NCBI GenBank assembly: GCA_003566335.1
Contig: PXDR01000421.1
Coordinates: 1-6,082, forward strand
Direction: 5' to 3'
Source: Cyanobacteria bacterium T3Sed10_344R1
GTDB taxonomy: Bacteria > Cyanobacteriota > Cyanobacteriia > Phormidesmidales > Phormidesmidaceae
Length of the DNA: 6,082 nucleotides
Under the pieces are notes generated by a model. That model was given only the letters and a program-made list of their open reading frames with translations. It searched no databases and was not told the DNA's origin. Positions 1 through 4,824 of the stretch are shown in pieces. Numbering within the stretch: position 1 is the stretch's first letter; the number at the start of each line of letters is the position of its first letter. Made by a program: the position numbers and the translations under genes.

Positions 1-59
1 GCAGGGCCGATGGTTGCGACAATTTTGGTGCGGCGGAGAGCATGGCGGAGTTGCTGCAT
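1..59 (-). CDS. pyk: Pyruvate kinase, N-terminal fragment (runs off the left edge)
   Basis: Read on the minus strand from an ATG at 59-57, the frame gives MQQLRHALRRTKIVATIGP and continues out of the window. The RRTKIVATIGPA core is the hallmark N-terminus of pyruvate kinase, which converts phosphoenolpyruvate and ADP to pyruvate and ATP in the cytoplasm as the last step of glycolysis; the Arg and Thr residues of this segment belong to strand 1 of the TIM-barrel A domain. The ATG is the only ATG, GTG or TTG start between the fragment and the upstream in-frame stop (TGA at 92-90). No clear Shine-Dalgarno sequence precedes it, which is common in cyanobacteria. Only 19 full codons are visible, so domain content, integrity and which paralogue this is cannot be judged. 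The gene is divergent from crtR. Confidence 0.85.
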   Translation of the reverse strand, partial: MQQLRHALRRTKIVATIGP

Positions 60-369
60 GGGGGACTTCAGGGGCTTAGTGAAACAAGGTCAGCAAACAG
101 AGGGTAAACCGGGAACTTTGGCGGTTCAAGAGCAATTAGGGATAGTATCACGTTTGGTTAACCAGACTGCTGAGGTCAAGGTCGTCCCCAGCCCTTTGCC
201 CCGAGCAACTCCCCCGAGCAATTCTTAGTATTGCCTGATCAATCGCCAATCACTCGTTCAGCCTGAGCTGTTCTGTGACGTTATCCCTTAGCCCCCGGTG
301 CCGCTGGTGGCCCGGCTCGGGGTCTGCTAGCCATTCTCCCGGCCCTTGGCACCGCTGGGCCGTAAATTT

Positions 370-385
370 CGCTGCGATCGCAGCG
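370..385. repeat. 16-bp perfect palindrome centred on a HIP1 octamer
   Basis: CGCTGCGATCGCAGCG is its own reverse complement; its inner eight bases (374-381) are the cyanobacterial HIP1 sequence. Perfect HIP1 octamers also start at 1798 (in aroH), 2996 (in sppA), 3260, 3428 and 3960 (in the EamA gene) and 5083 (in the last gene). This is the only one of the seven outside a coding region and the one with the longest palindromic flanks. HIP1 is known as an over-represented, methylation-associated motif of largely unsettled function. Confidence 0.85.
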
Positions 386-464
386 GTCAGCCCAGATTTT
401 TCCTCAGAATGCCGCTGGGGATCAAGGATTACCTGAAAAAAACAGTCCGCTTACGTCACAAAAC

Positions 465-493
465 TTTATTCTTCATGCGTCGTAACGTATACT
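465..493 (+). promoter_or_regulatory. Possible crtR promoter
   Basis: A good -10 box, TATACT (488-493), lies 32 bases before the chosen crtR ATG, which would give a short leader of about 25 bases. The hexamer at the usual -35 distance (TTTATT, 465-470, 17-bp spacer) matches the consensus weakly, so activator help or a type-2 cyanobacterial promoter is possible. Short inverted arms TTACG (451-455) and CGTAA (481-485) bracket the box. This is prediction from sequence only. Confidence 0.4.
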
Positions 494-516
494 ACCGAAG
501 ACAGTTCAGCAAGAGT

Positions 517-523
517 GGAGGAG
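517..523 (+). promoter_or_regulatory. Shine-Dalgarno sequence fixing the crtR start
   Basis: GGAGGAG sits two bases before the ATG at 526. It is the strongest ribosome-binding sequence in front of any plus-strand gene here. Although the spacing is short, it favours the ATG at 526 over the in-frame TTG at 346. Confidence 0.6.
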
Positions 524-525
524 CG

Positions 526-1461
526 ATGTCGGTGGCAACAACGCCCCTGACAATGCGGAAGGTGCCTTCCGAGTATCTCAAGGCCGAGGGTGGATTTAGC
601 CCAAATCTTCTAATGTTTTTGGCTGCCCTTTGGCTGGTAACCGTCTCAACCTTTGGCTATTTTGCCTGGGGCTGGCCGGGCTGGAGCTGCTTTGTGTTAA
701 ATACCTTAGCCCTACACCTAGTGGGCACGGTAATTCACGATGCGTCCCACAACTCAGCCCACCGCAACCGGATCATTAACGCCATTTTGGGTCACGGCAG
801 CGCCTTGATGTTGGGGTTTGCTTTTCCAGTATTTACGCGGGTGCACATGCAGCACCACGCCCACGTTAACGATCCAGACAATGATCCCGATCATTTTGTC
901 TCGACGGGCGGGCCACTGTGGCTGATTGCCGCCCGGTTTTTCTACCACGAGTTTTACTTCTTCAAGCGACGGCTGTGGCGCAAGTACGAGCTGCTGGAGT
1001 GGTTTTTGAGTCGGCTGACGGTGGTGCTGCTGGTGGTAGCAGCCTGCCAGTATGACTTTTTGGGCTACTTGTTCAATTTCTGGTTTTCCCCCGCCCTAGT
1101 GGTGGGGGTAGCTCTAGGGCTGTTCTTTGACTATTTGCCCCACCGCCCGTTCAAAGAGCGCGACCGCTGGAAAAATGCTCGGGTCTACCCTAGCGCGGTG
1201 CTGAACCTGATGATTATGGGCCAAAACTACCACTTGGTTCACCATCTCTGGCCCTCGATTCCCTGGTACAAGTACAAGCCAGCCTATGAGCAGATGAAGC
1301 CATTGCTGGACGCCAAGGGCTGCGATCAATCTTTGGGACTGCTCCGAGCCAAAGACTTTTTCGGCTTTTTGTACGACGTGTTCCTCGGGATTCGCTTCCA
1401 TCGCAAGCCGTCTCCTACGGTTGAACCCCAGGTAGACCCGGCAGCAGGTCGGGAGGCTTAG
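526..1461 (+). CDS. crtR: Beta-carotene hydroxylase CrtR (membrane di-iron fatty-acid-desaturase fold)
   Basis: The 311-residue product matches the cyanobacterial CrtR family in length (about 300-312) and in motifs. CrtR hydroxylates the beta-ionone rings of beta-carotene (and of deoxymyxol) to give zeaxanthin and related xanthophylls in the membranes, using O2 and an electron donor. The histidine clusters that bind the two irons are intact: HDASH with a further His (H71, H75, H79), HMQHH (107-111) followed by HVNDPDNDPDHF (113-124), and HLVHH (236-240) inside GQNYHLVHHLWP; FFDYLPHRP (200-208) carries another conserved His. Hydrophobic segments lie near residues 28-47, 54-70, 86-103, 164-174 and 189-201. 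The start is chosen from the GGAGGAG at 517-523 and from family length; the frame stays open upstream to a TTG at 346, but that 60-residue extension looks non-coding. The last ~20 residues are a Pro/Glu-containing tail. The related CrtZ and CrtW hydroxylases and ketolases and acyl desaturases have different spacing, so I am confident of CrtR. Confidence 0.93.
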   Translation: MSVATTPLTMRKVPSEYLKAEGGFSPNLLMFLAALWLVTVSTFGYFAWGWPGWSCFVLNTLALHLVGTVIHDASHNSAHRNRIINAILGHGSALMLGFAFPVFTRVHMQHHAHVNDPDNDPDHFVSTGGPLWLIAARFFYHEFYFFKRRLWRKYELLEWFLSRLTVVLLVVAACQYDFLGYLFNFWFSPALVVGVALGLFFDYLPHRPFKERDRWKNARVYPSAVLNLMIMGQNYHLVHHLWPSIPWYKYKPAYEQMKPLLDAKGCDQSLGLLRAKDFFGFLYDVFLGIRFHRKPSPTVEPQVDPAAGREA

Positions 1462-1552
1462 CTAGGCGTTGAAGTGCTTAACGGGCACGCTTTGTTTTGC
1501 CCATCCAAACTAATCTTGAAGTCTAGCTCCCAAAGCTGGCTCTAGATATTTC

Positions 1553-1590
1553 AGCGGTTCCTGATGGCTCATCAGGAACCGCTATTTTTT
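1553..1590 (+). terminator. Rho-independent terminator of crtR, embedded in the 3' end of aroH
   Basis: A perfect 14-bp stem (AGCGGTTCCTGATG at 1553-1566, CATCAGGAACCGCT at 1570-1583) with a 3-base loop is followed by ATTTTTT (1584-1590). The T-run is on the plus strand only, so it acts on crtR transcripts, about 90 bases after the crtR stop. The right arm and T-run are also codons 139-143 and the stop of aroH on the opposite strand, where no T-run follows the hairpin. Confidence 0.9.
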
Positions 1591-2003
1591 GCGGTCTGGG
1601 GGGTCAGGCTGGCTGGGGTGGCGCACAGGTCAGGGCGCAGGGTGCGGGCATCCCGGAGGTAGGGGTGGTAAATCTGGGTGTGGTGAACAGGGAGATAGGC
1701 GTGGATTAAGAAGCGAATGCAGCGGGGTAGGCTGCCTTCCACGTGCATTTGCTGCACGTCTAGCAGGGCGACGTTGTCCCACTGGGGTCGCTGTCGGGCG
1801 ATCGCAGCGGGGAAGACCGCATCCAAGTCCCGGGTGGCGGAGAAGGTGGCGCTGATGATGCTGTTGGGGTCGAGGGGGTTGCAGGCTTCAAGGGCGTCGA
1901 GGAGTTCGGTGACTGCTTCGGTGATGGCCTCAACCGAGTTTTCGCTCACCGTCGTTGCGCCGCGAATTGCCCGAACGCGCCAGTCTGCGTCGATATCCCC
2001 CAT
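1572..2003 (-). CDS. aroH: Chorismate mutase, AroH class, with altered active-site residues
   Basis: The 143-residue protein is a monofunctional AroH-type chorismate mutase, which turns chorismate into prephenate on the way to phenylalanine and tyrosine and works as a cytoplasmic homotrimer. RAIRGATTV (11-19), FSATRDLDAVFPA (54-66), GSLPRCIR (90-97) and LRPDL (122-126) align without gaps to Bacillus subtilis AroH with an offset of +7. By that alignment active-site residues Arg7, Phe57, Arg63, Arg90, Tyr108 and Arg116 are kept as R14, F64, R70, R97, Y115 and R123. The catalytic Glu78 is Gln85, however, and Cys75 is Asp82 (LLDVQQMHVEG). A tail of about 17 residues follows the last aligned position; its final codons form part of the crtR terminator. 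The ATG at 2003-2001 is chosen because GGAAGGAAGGGAG precedes it by 3 bases; an in-frame TTG at 2027 would add eight unlikely residues. It lies 211 bases downstream of sppA on the same strand. Confidence 0.92.
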   Translation of the reverse strand: MGDIDADWRVRAIRGATTVSENSVEAITEAVTELLDALEACNPLDPNSIISATFSATRDLDAVFPAAIARQRPQWDNVALLDVQQMHVEGSLPRCIRFLIHAYLPVHHTQIYHPYLRDARTLRPDLCATPASLTPQTAKNSGS

Positions 2004-2214
2004 TGACTCCCTTCCTTCCCAACACAACAGCTAATTCGTTTAGACCCGTATCTTGCTCATCTCCAGGCAGTGACAACCGCCGCTAGGGTCATAGCCGCAG
2101 TCACCAAGCAACCCCACAGTCAGTTGCTTAGCCCAACTGATTTTCCATCCTATCAGGTCAATTTTGCCCCTTCCGGCTGTCTTGCTTGGCCTTGAGTTGG
2201 CCCTAGGCCGGGCT
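2004..2214. other. Gap between sppA and aroH with a small hairpin
   Basis: The 211 bases separate sppA from aroH, so the two may be transcribed together or apart. TCAGTTG (2120-2126) and CAACTGA (2134-2140) form a 7-bp stem with a 7-base loop followed by TTTT on the plus strand. That orientation would only stop transcripts antisense to sppA and aroH. No T-run follows on the minus strand, so it is not an obvious sppA terminator. I could not find a well-spaced promoter for aroH. A minus-strand frame at 2258-2040 overlaps the end of sppA and looks non-coding. Confidence 0.45.
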
Positions 2215-3063
2215 TTAACGATACAGCCACAGGGGAATGCCGTCGGTTTCGATCTCAAAGGCGAGTCGGTTGAGGGCAGTTTGCAGTTGGGGGGTGGCGG
2301 CGTAGGGAATCAGCCCGGCATTGCGGGTCTGACTACGGCCAGGCAAGAATCGCAGCAAGGATCGCTTCTTTTCTCCCAGGGTGCAGCACTGGGTTTTCTC
2401 TGGGTCAAGGCCAACCAGTTCTGCCGTCCAGCGCCGGGCTTCGGCTTCACTGCCGAGGCGATCGACGAGGCCCAAATCTTTTGCCTGCTCGCCGGTAAAG
2501 ATGCGGCCATCGGCAAAGCCGCGTACCACGTCTTCGCTCAAGTTGCGGGCGGTGGCGACGGTGCGGACGAACTGGCCATAGCTGACGTCAATCAGGGCTT
2601 GCAGGATGGACTGCTCGGGTTCGGTGAGTTCCCGGTCAAAGGCCAGGATGTCTTTGTAGGGGCCAGATTTAATCACTTTGAAGGACACCCCAACCCGCTC
2701 TAGCAGCCGCTCTAGGTTGTTGCCCCGCAGAATCACGCCGATGCTGCCGGTAATGGTGCCTGGGTTGGCCATGATGTGGTTAGCCCCCATGCCGATGTAA
2801 ACGCCGCCCGAGGCGGAAATATTGCCGAAGCTGGCCACAATTTTGACCTTTTCTTGCAGCTTCAGCAGGGCGCTGTAGATTTCTTGGGAGTCGCCGACGG
2901 TGCCGCCGGGGCTGTCGATGCGCAACAACAGGGCGGGGAACTGGCGGGTTTCGACTTCTTTGAGGGCTTCGAGCACGCGTTTGCGGGTCTCGCCTGCGAT
3001 CGCACCGGTAATTTCAATCCGGGCAATCTGCTTTTTGGATCGGGGTCTCAGCGGCCAAATCAT
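2215..3063 (-). CDS. sppA: Signal peptide peptidase SppA, short form (Ser/Lys protease, S49 family)
   Basis: The 282-residue product is a single-domain SppA protease, which degrades signal peptides left after cleavage and membrane-associated peptides. The serine nucleophile is S85 in ISASGGVY and the general-base lysine is K137 in SGPYKD. The 52-residue gap between them equals that of Bacillus subtilis SppA (Ser147/Lys199), so both catalytic residues are present. The RIDSPGGTVGDS stretch (48-59) and GTITGSIGVI (102-111) are other family landmarks. There is no N-terminal transmembrane helix: the protein starts MIWPLRPRSKKQIARIEITG, with a basic patch, so it is likely soluble or peripheral. Cyanobacteria often carry both this short type and a longer, duplicated SppA. 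The ATG at 3063 is chosen because family members begin close to it; an in-frame ATG at 3126 would add 21 residues overlapping the probable promoter. No Shine-Dalgarno is seen. It is divergent from the EamA gene. Confidence 0.9.
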   Translation of the reverse strand: MIWPLRPRSKKQIARIEITGAIAGETRKRVLEALKEVETRQFPALLLRIDSPGGTVGDSQEIYSALLKLQEKVKIVASFGNISASGGVYIGMGANHIMANPGTITGSIGVILRGNNLERLLERVGVSFKVIKSGPYKDILAFDRELTEPEQSILQALIDVSYGQFVRTVATARNLSEDVVRGFADGRIFTGEQAKDLGLVDRLGSEAEARRWTAELVGLDPEKTQCCTLGEKKRSLLRFLPGRSQTRNAGLIPYAATPQLQTALNRLAFEIETDGIPLWLYR

Positions 3064-3221
3064 AACCAACGGGTCTACGCAATAAAGGGCAGGGAAGGGC
3101 AGTGGGCTAACACCAAACCTTAACATTCTTTAATATGAAGAGGACGGGGATCAAGACCTAGGGCTAGTTCGGGAACTGGCTGGGTGATCCCCCGGCTGCG
3201 CCCTCTCATCCTGTGTTGCCC
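3064..3221. promoter_or_regulatory. Divergent promoter region between sppA and the EamA gene
   Basis: The only AT-rich island in this 158-base gap is TTTAATATG around 3129-3137. On the plus strand TAATAT (3131-3136) can serve as -10, with CTAACA (3107-3112, 18-bp spacer, four of six consensus bases) as -35 for the transporter. On the minus strand the same island gives TATTAA (3135-3130) as a possible -10 for sppA, but no -35 at normal spacing. If both are used, the two promoters would overlap and compete. Confidence 0.35.
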
Positions 3222-4256
3222 ATGCCTGGTTTTGCGCCCTTGTCTGTGCCTGCGTCCTTGCGATCGCGCCCCTTTGTCGGCCTGATGTACGTAGCGCCTT
3301 TCTTTCTCTGGGGGACGGCCATGGTCGCGATGAAAGGGGCTATTCCCCAGACTACCCCGTTATTCCTGGCTGGACTGCGACTGCTGCCTGCCGGGCTGCT
3401 GGTGCTGCTGGTGGCCTTTGGTCTGGGGCGATCGCAACCTAAGACCCTGAAAGCCTGGCTGTGGATTGGCCTGTTTGCCCTGATTGATGGAGCCCTCTTC
3501 CAGGGCTTTTTGGCGGCGGGGCTGGCCCGTACCGGGGCCGGGCTGGGGTCGGTGATGATTGACTCCCAACCCCTGGCAGTGGCGGTGTTAGCCCGGCTGC
3601 TATTTGGCGAGTGGGTTGGCCCCTTAGGCTGGCTGGGGTTGATGATCGGGATTTTGGGGATTAGTTTGCTGGGACTGCCTGATGCTTGGGTGTTGGGGCT
3701 AGTTCACGGCCAACTGCCAGACCTGCCTAGTAGCGCAGCGGGGCTCTGGGCGGCCCTGATGCAGCGGGGCGAATGGCTGATGCTGTTGGCTGCCCTGTCG
3801 ATGGCGGTGGGCACCGTGCTGATTCGCTACGTCAGCCGCCATGCTGACCCGCTGGTGGCTACTGGTTGGCATATGGTGCTGGGAGGATTTCCCCTATTCG
3901 CCCTGTCAGCGGCTCAGGAGACGGATCAATGGTCGCGTTTGCCGCTCTCTGGCTGGCTTGCGATCGCATACGCCACCTTCTTTGGCAGTGCCCTAGCCTA
4001 CGGCCTGTTCTTCTACCTAGCCTCCAAAGGTAACCTGACCAGCCTCAGCGCCCTCACCTGCTTGACCCCAGTCTTTGCTCTATTGTTTGGCTATCTGCTG
4101 TTGGGAGAAGTGCTGAGTTCAGTGCAGTGGGTGGGCGTTGCCATCACCCTAGTCAGCATTTACCTGATTAACCAGCGTCAAGTTTTAATCACCTGGCTGG
4201 CAAACCGAGGCGTTGCCTGGGCGAAAGTCGGCGACTCCCGCTCTGCCCAACTGTAG
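3222..4256 (+). CDS. EamA/DMT-family inner-membrane transporter, substrate unknown
   Basis: The 344-residue product is almost wholly hydrophobic with about ten predicted helices arranged as two EamA repeats. The first covers roughly residues 20-155, starting GLMYVAPFFLWGTAMVAMKG; the second covers roughly 185-320, including LAIAYATFFGSALAYGLFF and the final ALLFGYLLLGE helix. The repeats are joined by a less hydrophobic stretch of about 30 residues (near 153-185). A Pro near the start of each repeat's last segment (DSQPLAVAVLARLLFGE and LTPVFALLFGYLLLGE) and the acidic GE after it are typical of the drug/metabolite transporter superfamily. Family members export amino acids, metabolites or other small molecules, but the substrate cannot be read from sequence. 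The start is uncertain: GTG at 3213, ATG at 3222 or ATG at 3285 (just before helix 1) are all in frame and none has a clear ribosome-binding site. Two of its three HIP1 sites lie within codons for the first repeat and its N-terminus. It appears to stand alone, divergent from sppA. Confidence 0.9.
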   Translation: MPGFAPLSVPASLRSRPFVGLMYVAPFFLWGTAMVAMKGAIPQTTPLFLAGLRLLPAGLLVLLVAFGLGRSQPKTLKAWLWIGLFALIDGALFQGFLAAGLARTGAGLGSVMIDSQPLAVAVLARLLFGEWVGPLGWLGLMIGILGISLLGLPDAWVLGLVHGQLPDLPSSAAGLWAALMQRGEWLMLLAALSMAVGTVLIRYVSRHADPLVATGWHMVLGGFPLFALSAAQETDQWSRLPLSGWLAIAYATFFGSALAYGLFFYLASKGNLTSLSALTCLTPVFALLFGYLLLGEVLSSVQWVGVAITLVSIYLINQRQVLITWLANRGVAWAKVGDSRSAQL

Positions 4257-4257
4257 C

Positions 4258-4286
4258 CGCCTGGCATGGCTTAAAGCCCTCAGGCG
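4258..4286 (+). terminator. Possible hairpin terminator after the EamA gene
   Basis: Immediately after the stop codon CGCCTG (4258-4263) can pair with CAGGCG (4281-4286), and an inner stem GGCT/AGCC (4268-4271 with 4275-4278) closes a TAA loop. There is no T-run afterwards, so termination would be weak; the structure may instead protect the mRNA 3' end. Confidence 0.35.
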
Positions 4287-4342
4287 TAAATCCTTGAGAG
4301 GGCAGCCAACCTTGAGAACGCAACTAAACGGCCCGTATTGGC

Positions 4343-4367
4343 GTCTGCCCTAGCGGAATTGGCAGAC
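4343..4367 (+). other. Hairpin containing a tRNA-Leu D-arm-like sequence
   Basis: GTCTGCC (4343-4349) pairs with GGCAGAC (4361-4367) around an 11-base loop. GCGGAATTGGCAGAC (4353-4367) is the same as a common bacterial tRNA-Leu D-arm stretch. The bases after it do not fold into a proper anticodon stem, the loop position corresponding to U33 is not T, and no T-arm or matching acceptor follows, so this is not a working tRNA. It could be a tRNA-Leu relic or a chance likeness. Confidence 0.3.
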
Positions 4368-4428
4368 TCATCGCTTGTCCTAGGCTGACGTCGTCACCGC
4401 CGATTGAGAAGAACCGACCCACGAAGCG

Positions 4429-4571
4429 CTAAAGTACCCCGTAGATTCGCTGAAACACGCCTTTGACGATACCATCGGCTAGGTTGGCTCTAGAGCTGCT
4501 AGCGGGTTGCTTGTCCGCCAAGTTGGTAAAGTTCGCAAGAACTCTAGCCCAGGGAACACCGGGTTAGCCAT
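4429..4571 (-). pseudogene. Protein-like remnant, unrecognised, possibly frameshifted
   Basis: On the minus strand one frame from an ATG at 4571 begins MANPVFPGLEFL and stops at 4479. A second frame, open from 4563 to a TAG at 4431-4429, includes VLANFTNLADKQPASSS and ends LADGIVKGVFQRIYGVL. The second reading has a natural-looking amphipathic C-terminus, and the two could join by a single-base frameshift near 4535-4545 into a protein of about 45 residues. I do not recognise the family. No ribosome-binding site is clear. It may be a decayed small gene, a fragment of a larger one, or chance. Confidence 0.2.
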
Positions 4572-4615
4572 CGCCAAACTTAAAATAGGGTTGACTGGGT
4601 GCAATCTATGCAAAA

Positions 4616-4652
4616 GGCGATTAATTAATGGCGATTGATCACGGCGATTGAT
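4616..4652 (+). repeat. Three direct repeats GGCGATTRAT
   Basis: GGCGATTAAT (4616-4625), GGCGATTGAT (4630-4639) and GGCGATTGAT (4643-4652) repeat at spacings of 14 and 13 bases. They lie about 175 bases before the downstream start codon. Such spaced copies can bind a regulator, but the pattern alone does not prove this. Confidence 0.6.
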
Positions 4653-4664
4653 GATTAGGGGTGT

Positions 4665-4689
4665 GATTTACGCAGATTTACGCAGATTT
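4665..4689 (+). repeat. 10-bp tandem repeat ACGCAGATTT
   Basis: Two exact copies (4670-4679 and 4680-4689) are preceded by a half copy, GATTT (4665-4669). The 10-bp period is about one turn of the helix, which would place repeats on the same face of the DNA. It lies 135 bases before the downstream ATG. Confidence 0.7.
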
Positions 4690-4824
4690 TCTGGGCCGGA
4701 TTTCAGCGGTTTCGGCTACTCTGCTTCAACTGCGGCAAGATAACCGCCAATGCTCAGCCTCATCGTCTTTAACCGCCGACCAAGCGGCCCCGATAGCCTG
4801 GGACACTCACTGGGATTTTTCAAT

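Larger units (their letters stand above)
60..525. other. Divergent intergenic region between pyk and crtR
   Basis: This 466-base stretch should carry the promoters of pyk (leftward) and crtR (rightward). I see no convincing protein gene or RNA gene in it. It holds a 16-bp perfect palindrome around a HIP1 site at 370-385, with further inverted repeats nearby: CGGTGCC at 296-302 with GGCACCG at 348-354, ACCGCT at 351-356 with AGCGGT at 382-387, and CTGGGC at 355-360 with GCCCAG at 390-395. A frame open from a TTG at 346 into crtR exists, but its 60 upstream codons are rich in Arg and Lys and unlike the family. No well-spaced -35/-10 pair for pyk was found; TTGACC on the minus strand (179-174) has no -10 partner at normal spacing. 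Confidence 0.6.
4257..4824. other. Repeat- and hairpin-rich intergenic region without a confident gene
   Basis: About 570 bases separate the transporter from the last gene. I see no complete protein or RNA gene. In order it holds: the post-stop hairpin; CCTTGAGA at 4292-4299 and again at 4310-4317; a hairpin with a tRNA-Leu D-arm-like loop (4343-4367); a minus-strand protein-like remnant (4571-4429); a 10-bp palindrome GCTCTAGAGC (4487-4496); a hairpin AGTTC-GCAA-GAACT (4530-4543) with a GNRA-type tetraloop; three GGCGATTRAT repeats (4616-4652); and a 10-bp tandem repeat (4670-4689). The right part presumably includes the promoter of the downstream gene, but no well-spaced box pair stands out; TTGACT at 4591-4596 lacks a -10 at the right distance. 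Confidence 0.55.

Noticed and set aside
10..228. Plus-strand frame of 72 codons at the left edge
   Set aside because: It is antisense to the clear pyruvate kinase start and has no recognisable family or ribosome-binding site.
451..493. HLR1-type (RpaB) site in front of crtR
   Set aside because: High-light regulation of crtR is plausible, but the TTAC-like half-sites here do not repeat at the 10-bp distance of HLR1.
346..525. N-terminal extension of crtR from a TTG at 346
   Set aside because: The 60 extra codons are basic and unlike CrtR, the frame would cover the likely promoter, and GGAGGAG marks the ATG at 526, which gives the normal family length.
1717..2034. Plus-strand frame of 105 codons
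   Set aside because: It is antisense to aroH, which is secured by gap-free alignment to the family.
2164..2703. Plus-strand frame of 179 codons
   Set aside because: It lies antisense to sppA, whose catalytic motifs are certain; long opposite-strand frames are expected in GC-rich coding DNA. The same holds for 2776-3123.
4331..4580. tmRNA, 6S RNA, SRP RNA, RNase P RNA or an intact tRNA
   Set aside because: None of the conserved landmarks I know for these RNAs is present on either strand: no tag-peptide reading, no SRP loop and no full cloverleaf.
4616..4689. CRISPR array
   Set aside because: The repeats are only about 10 bp, with spacers of 3-4 bases or none, and no cas gene is present.
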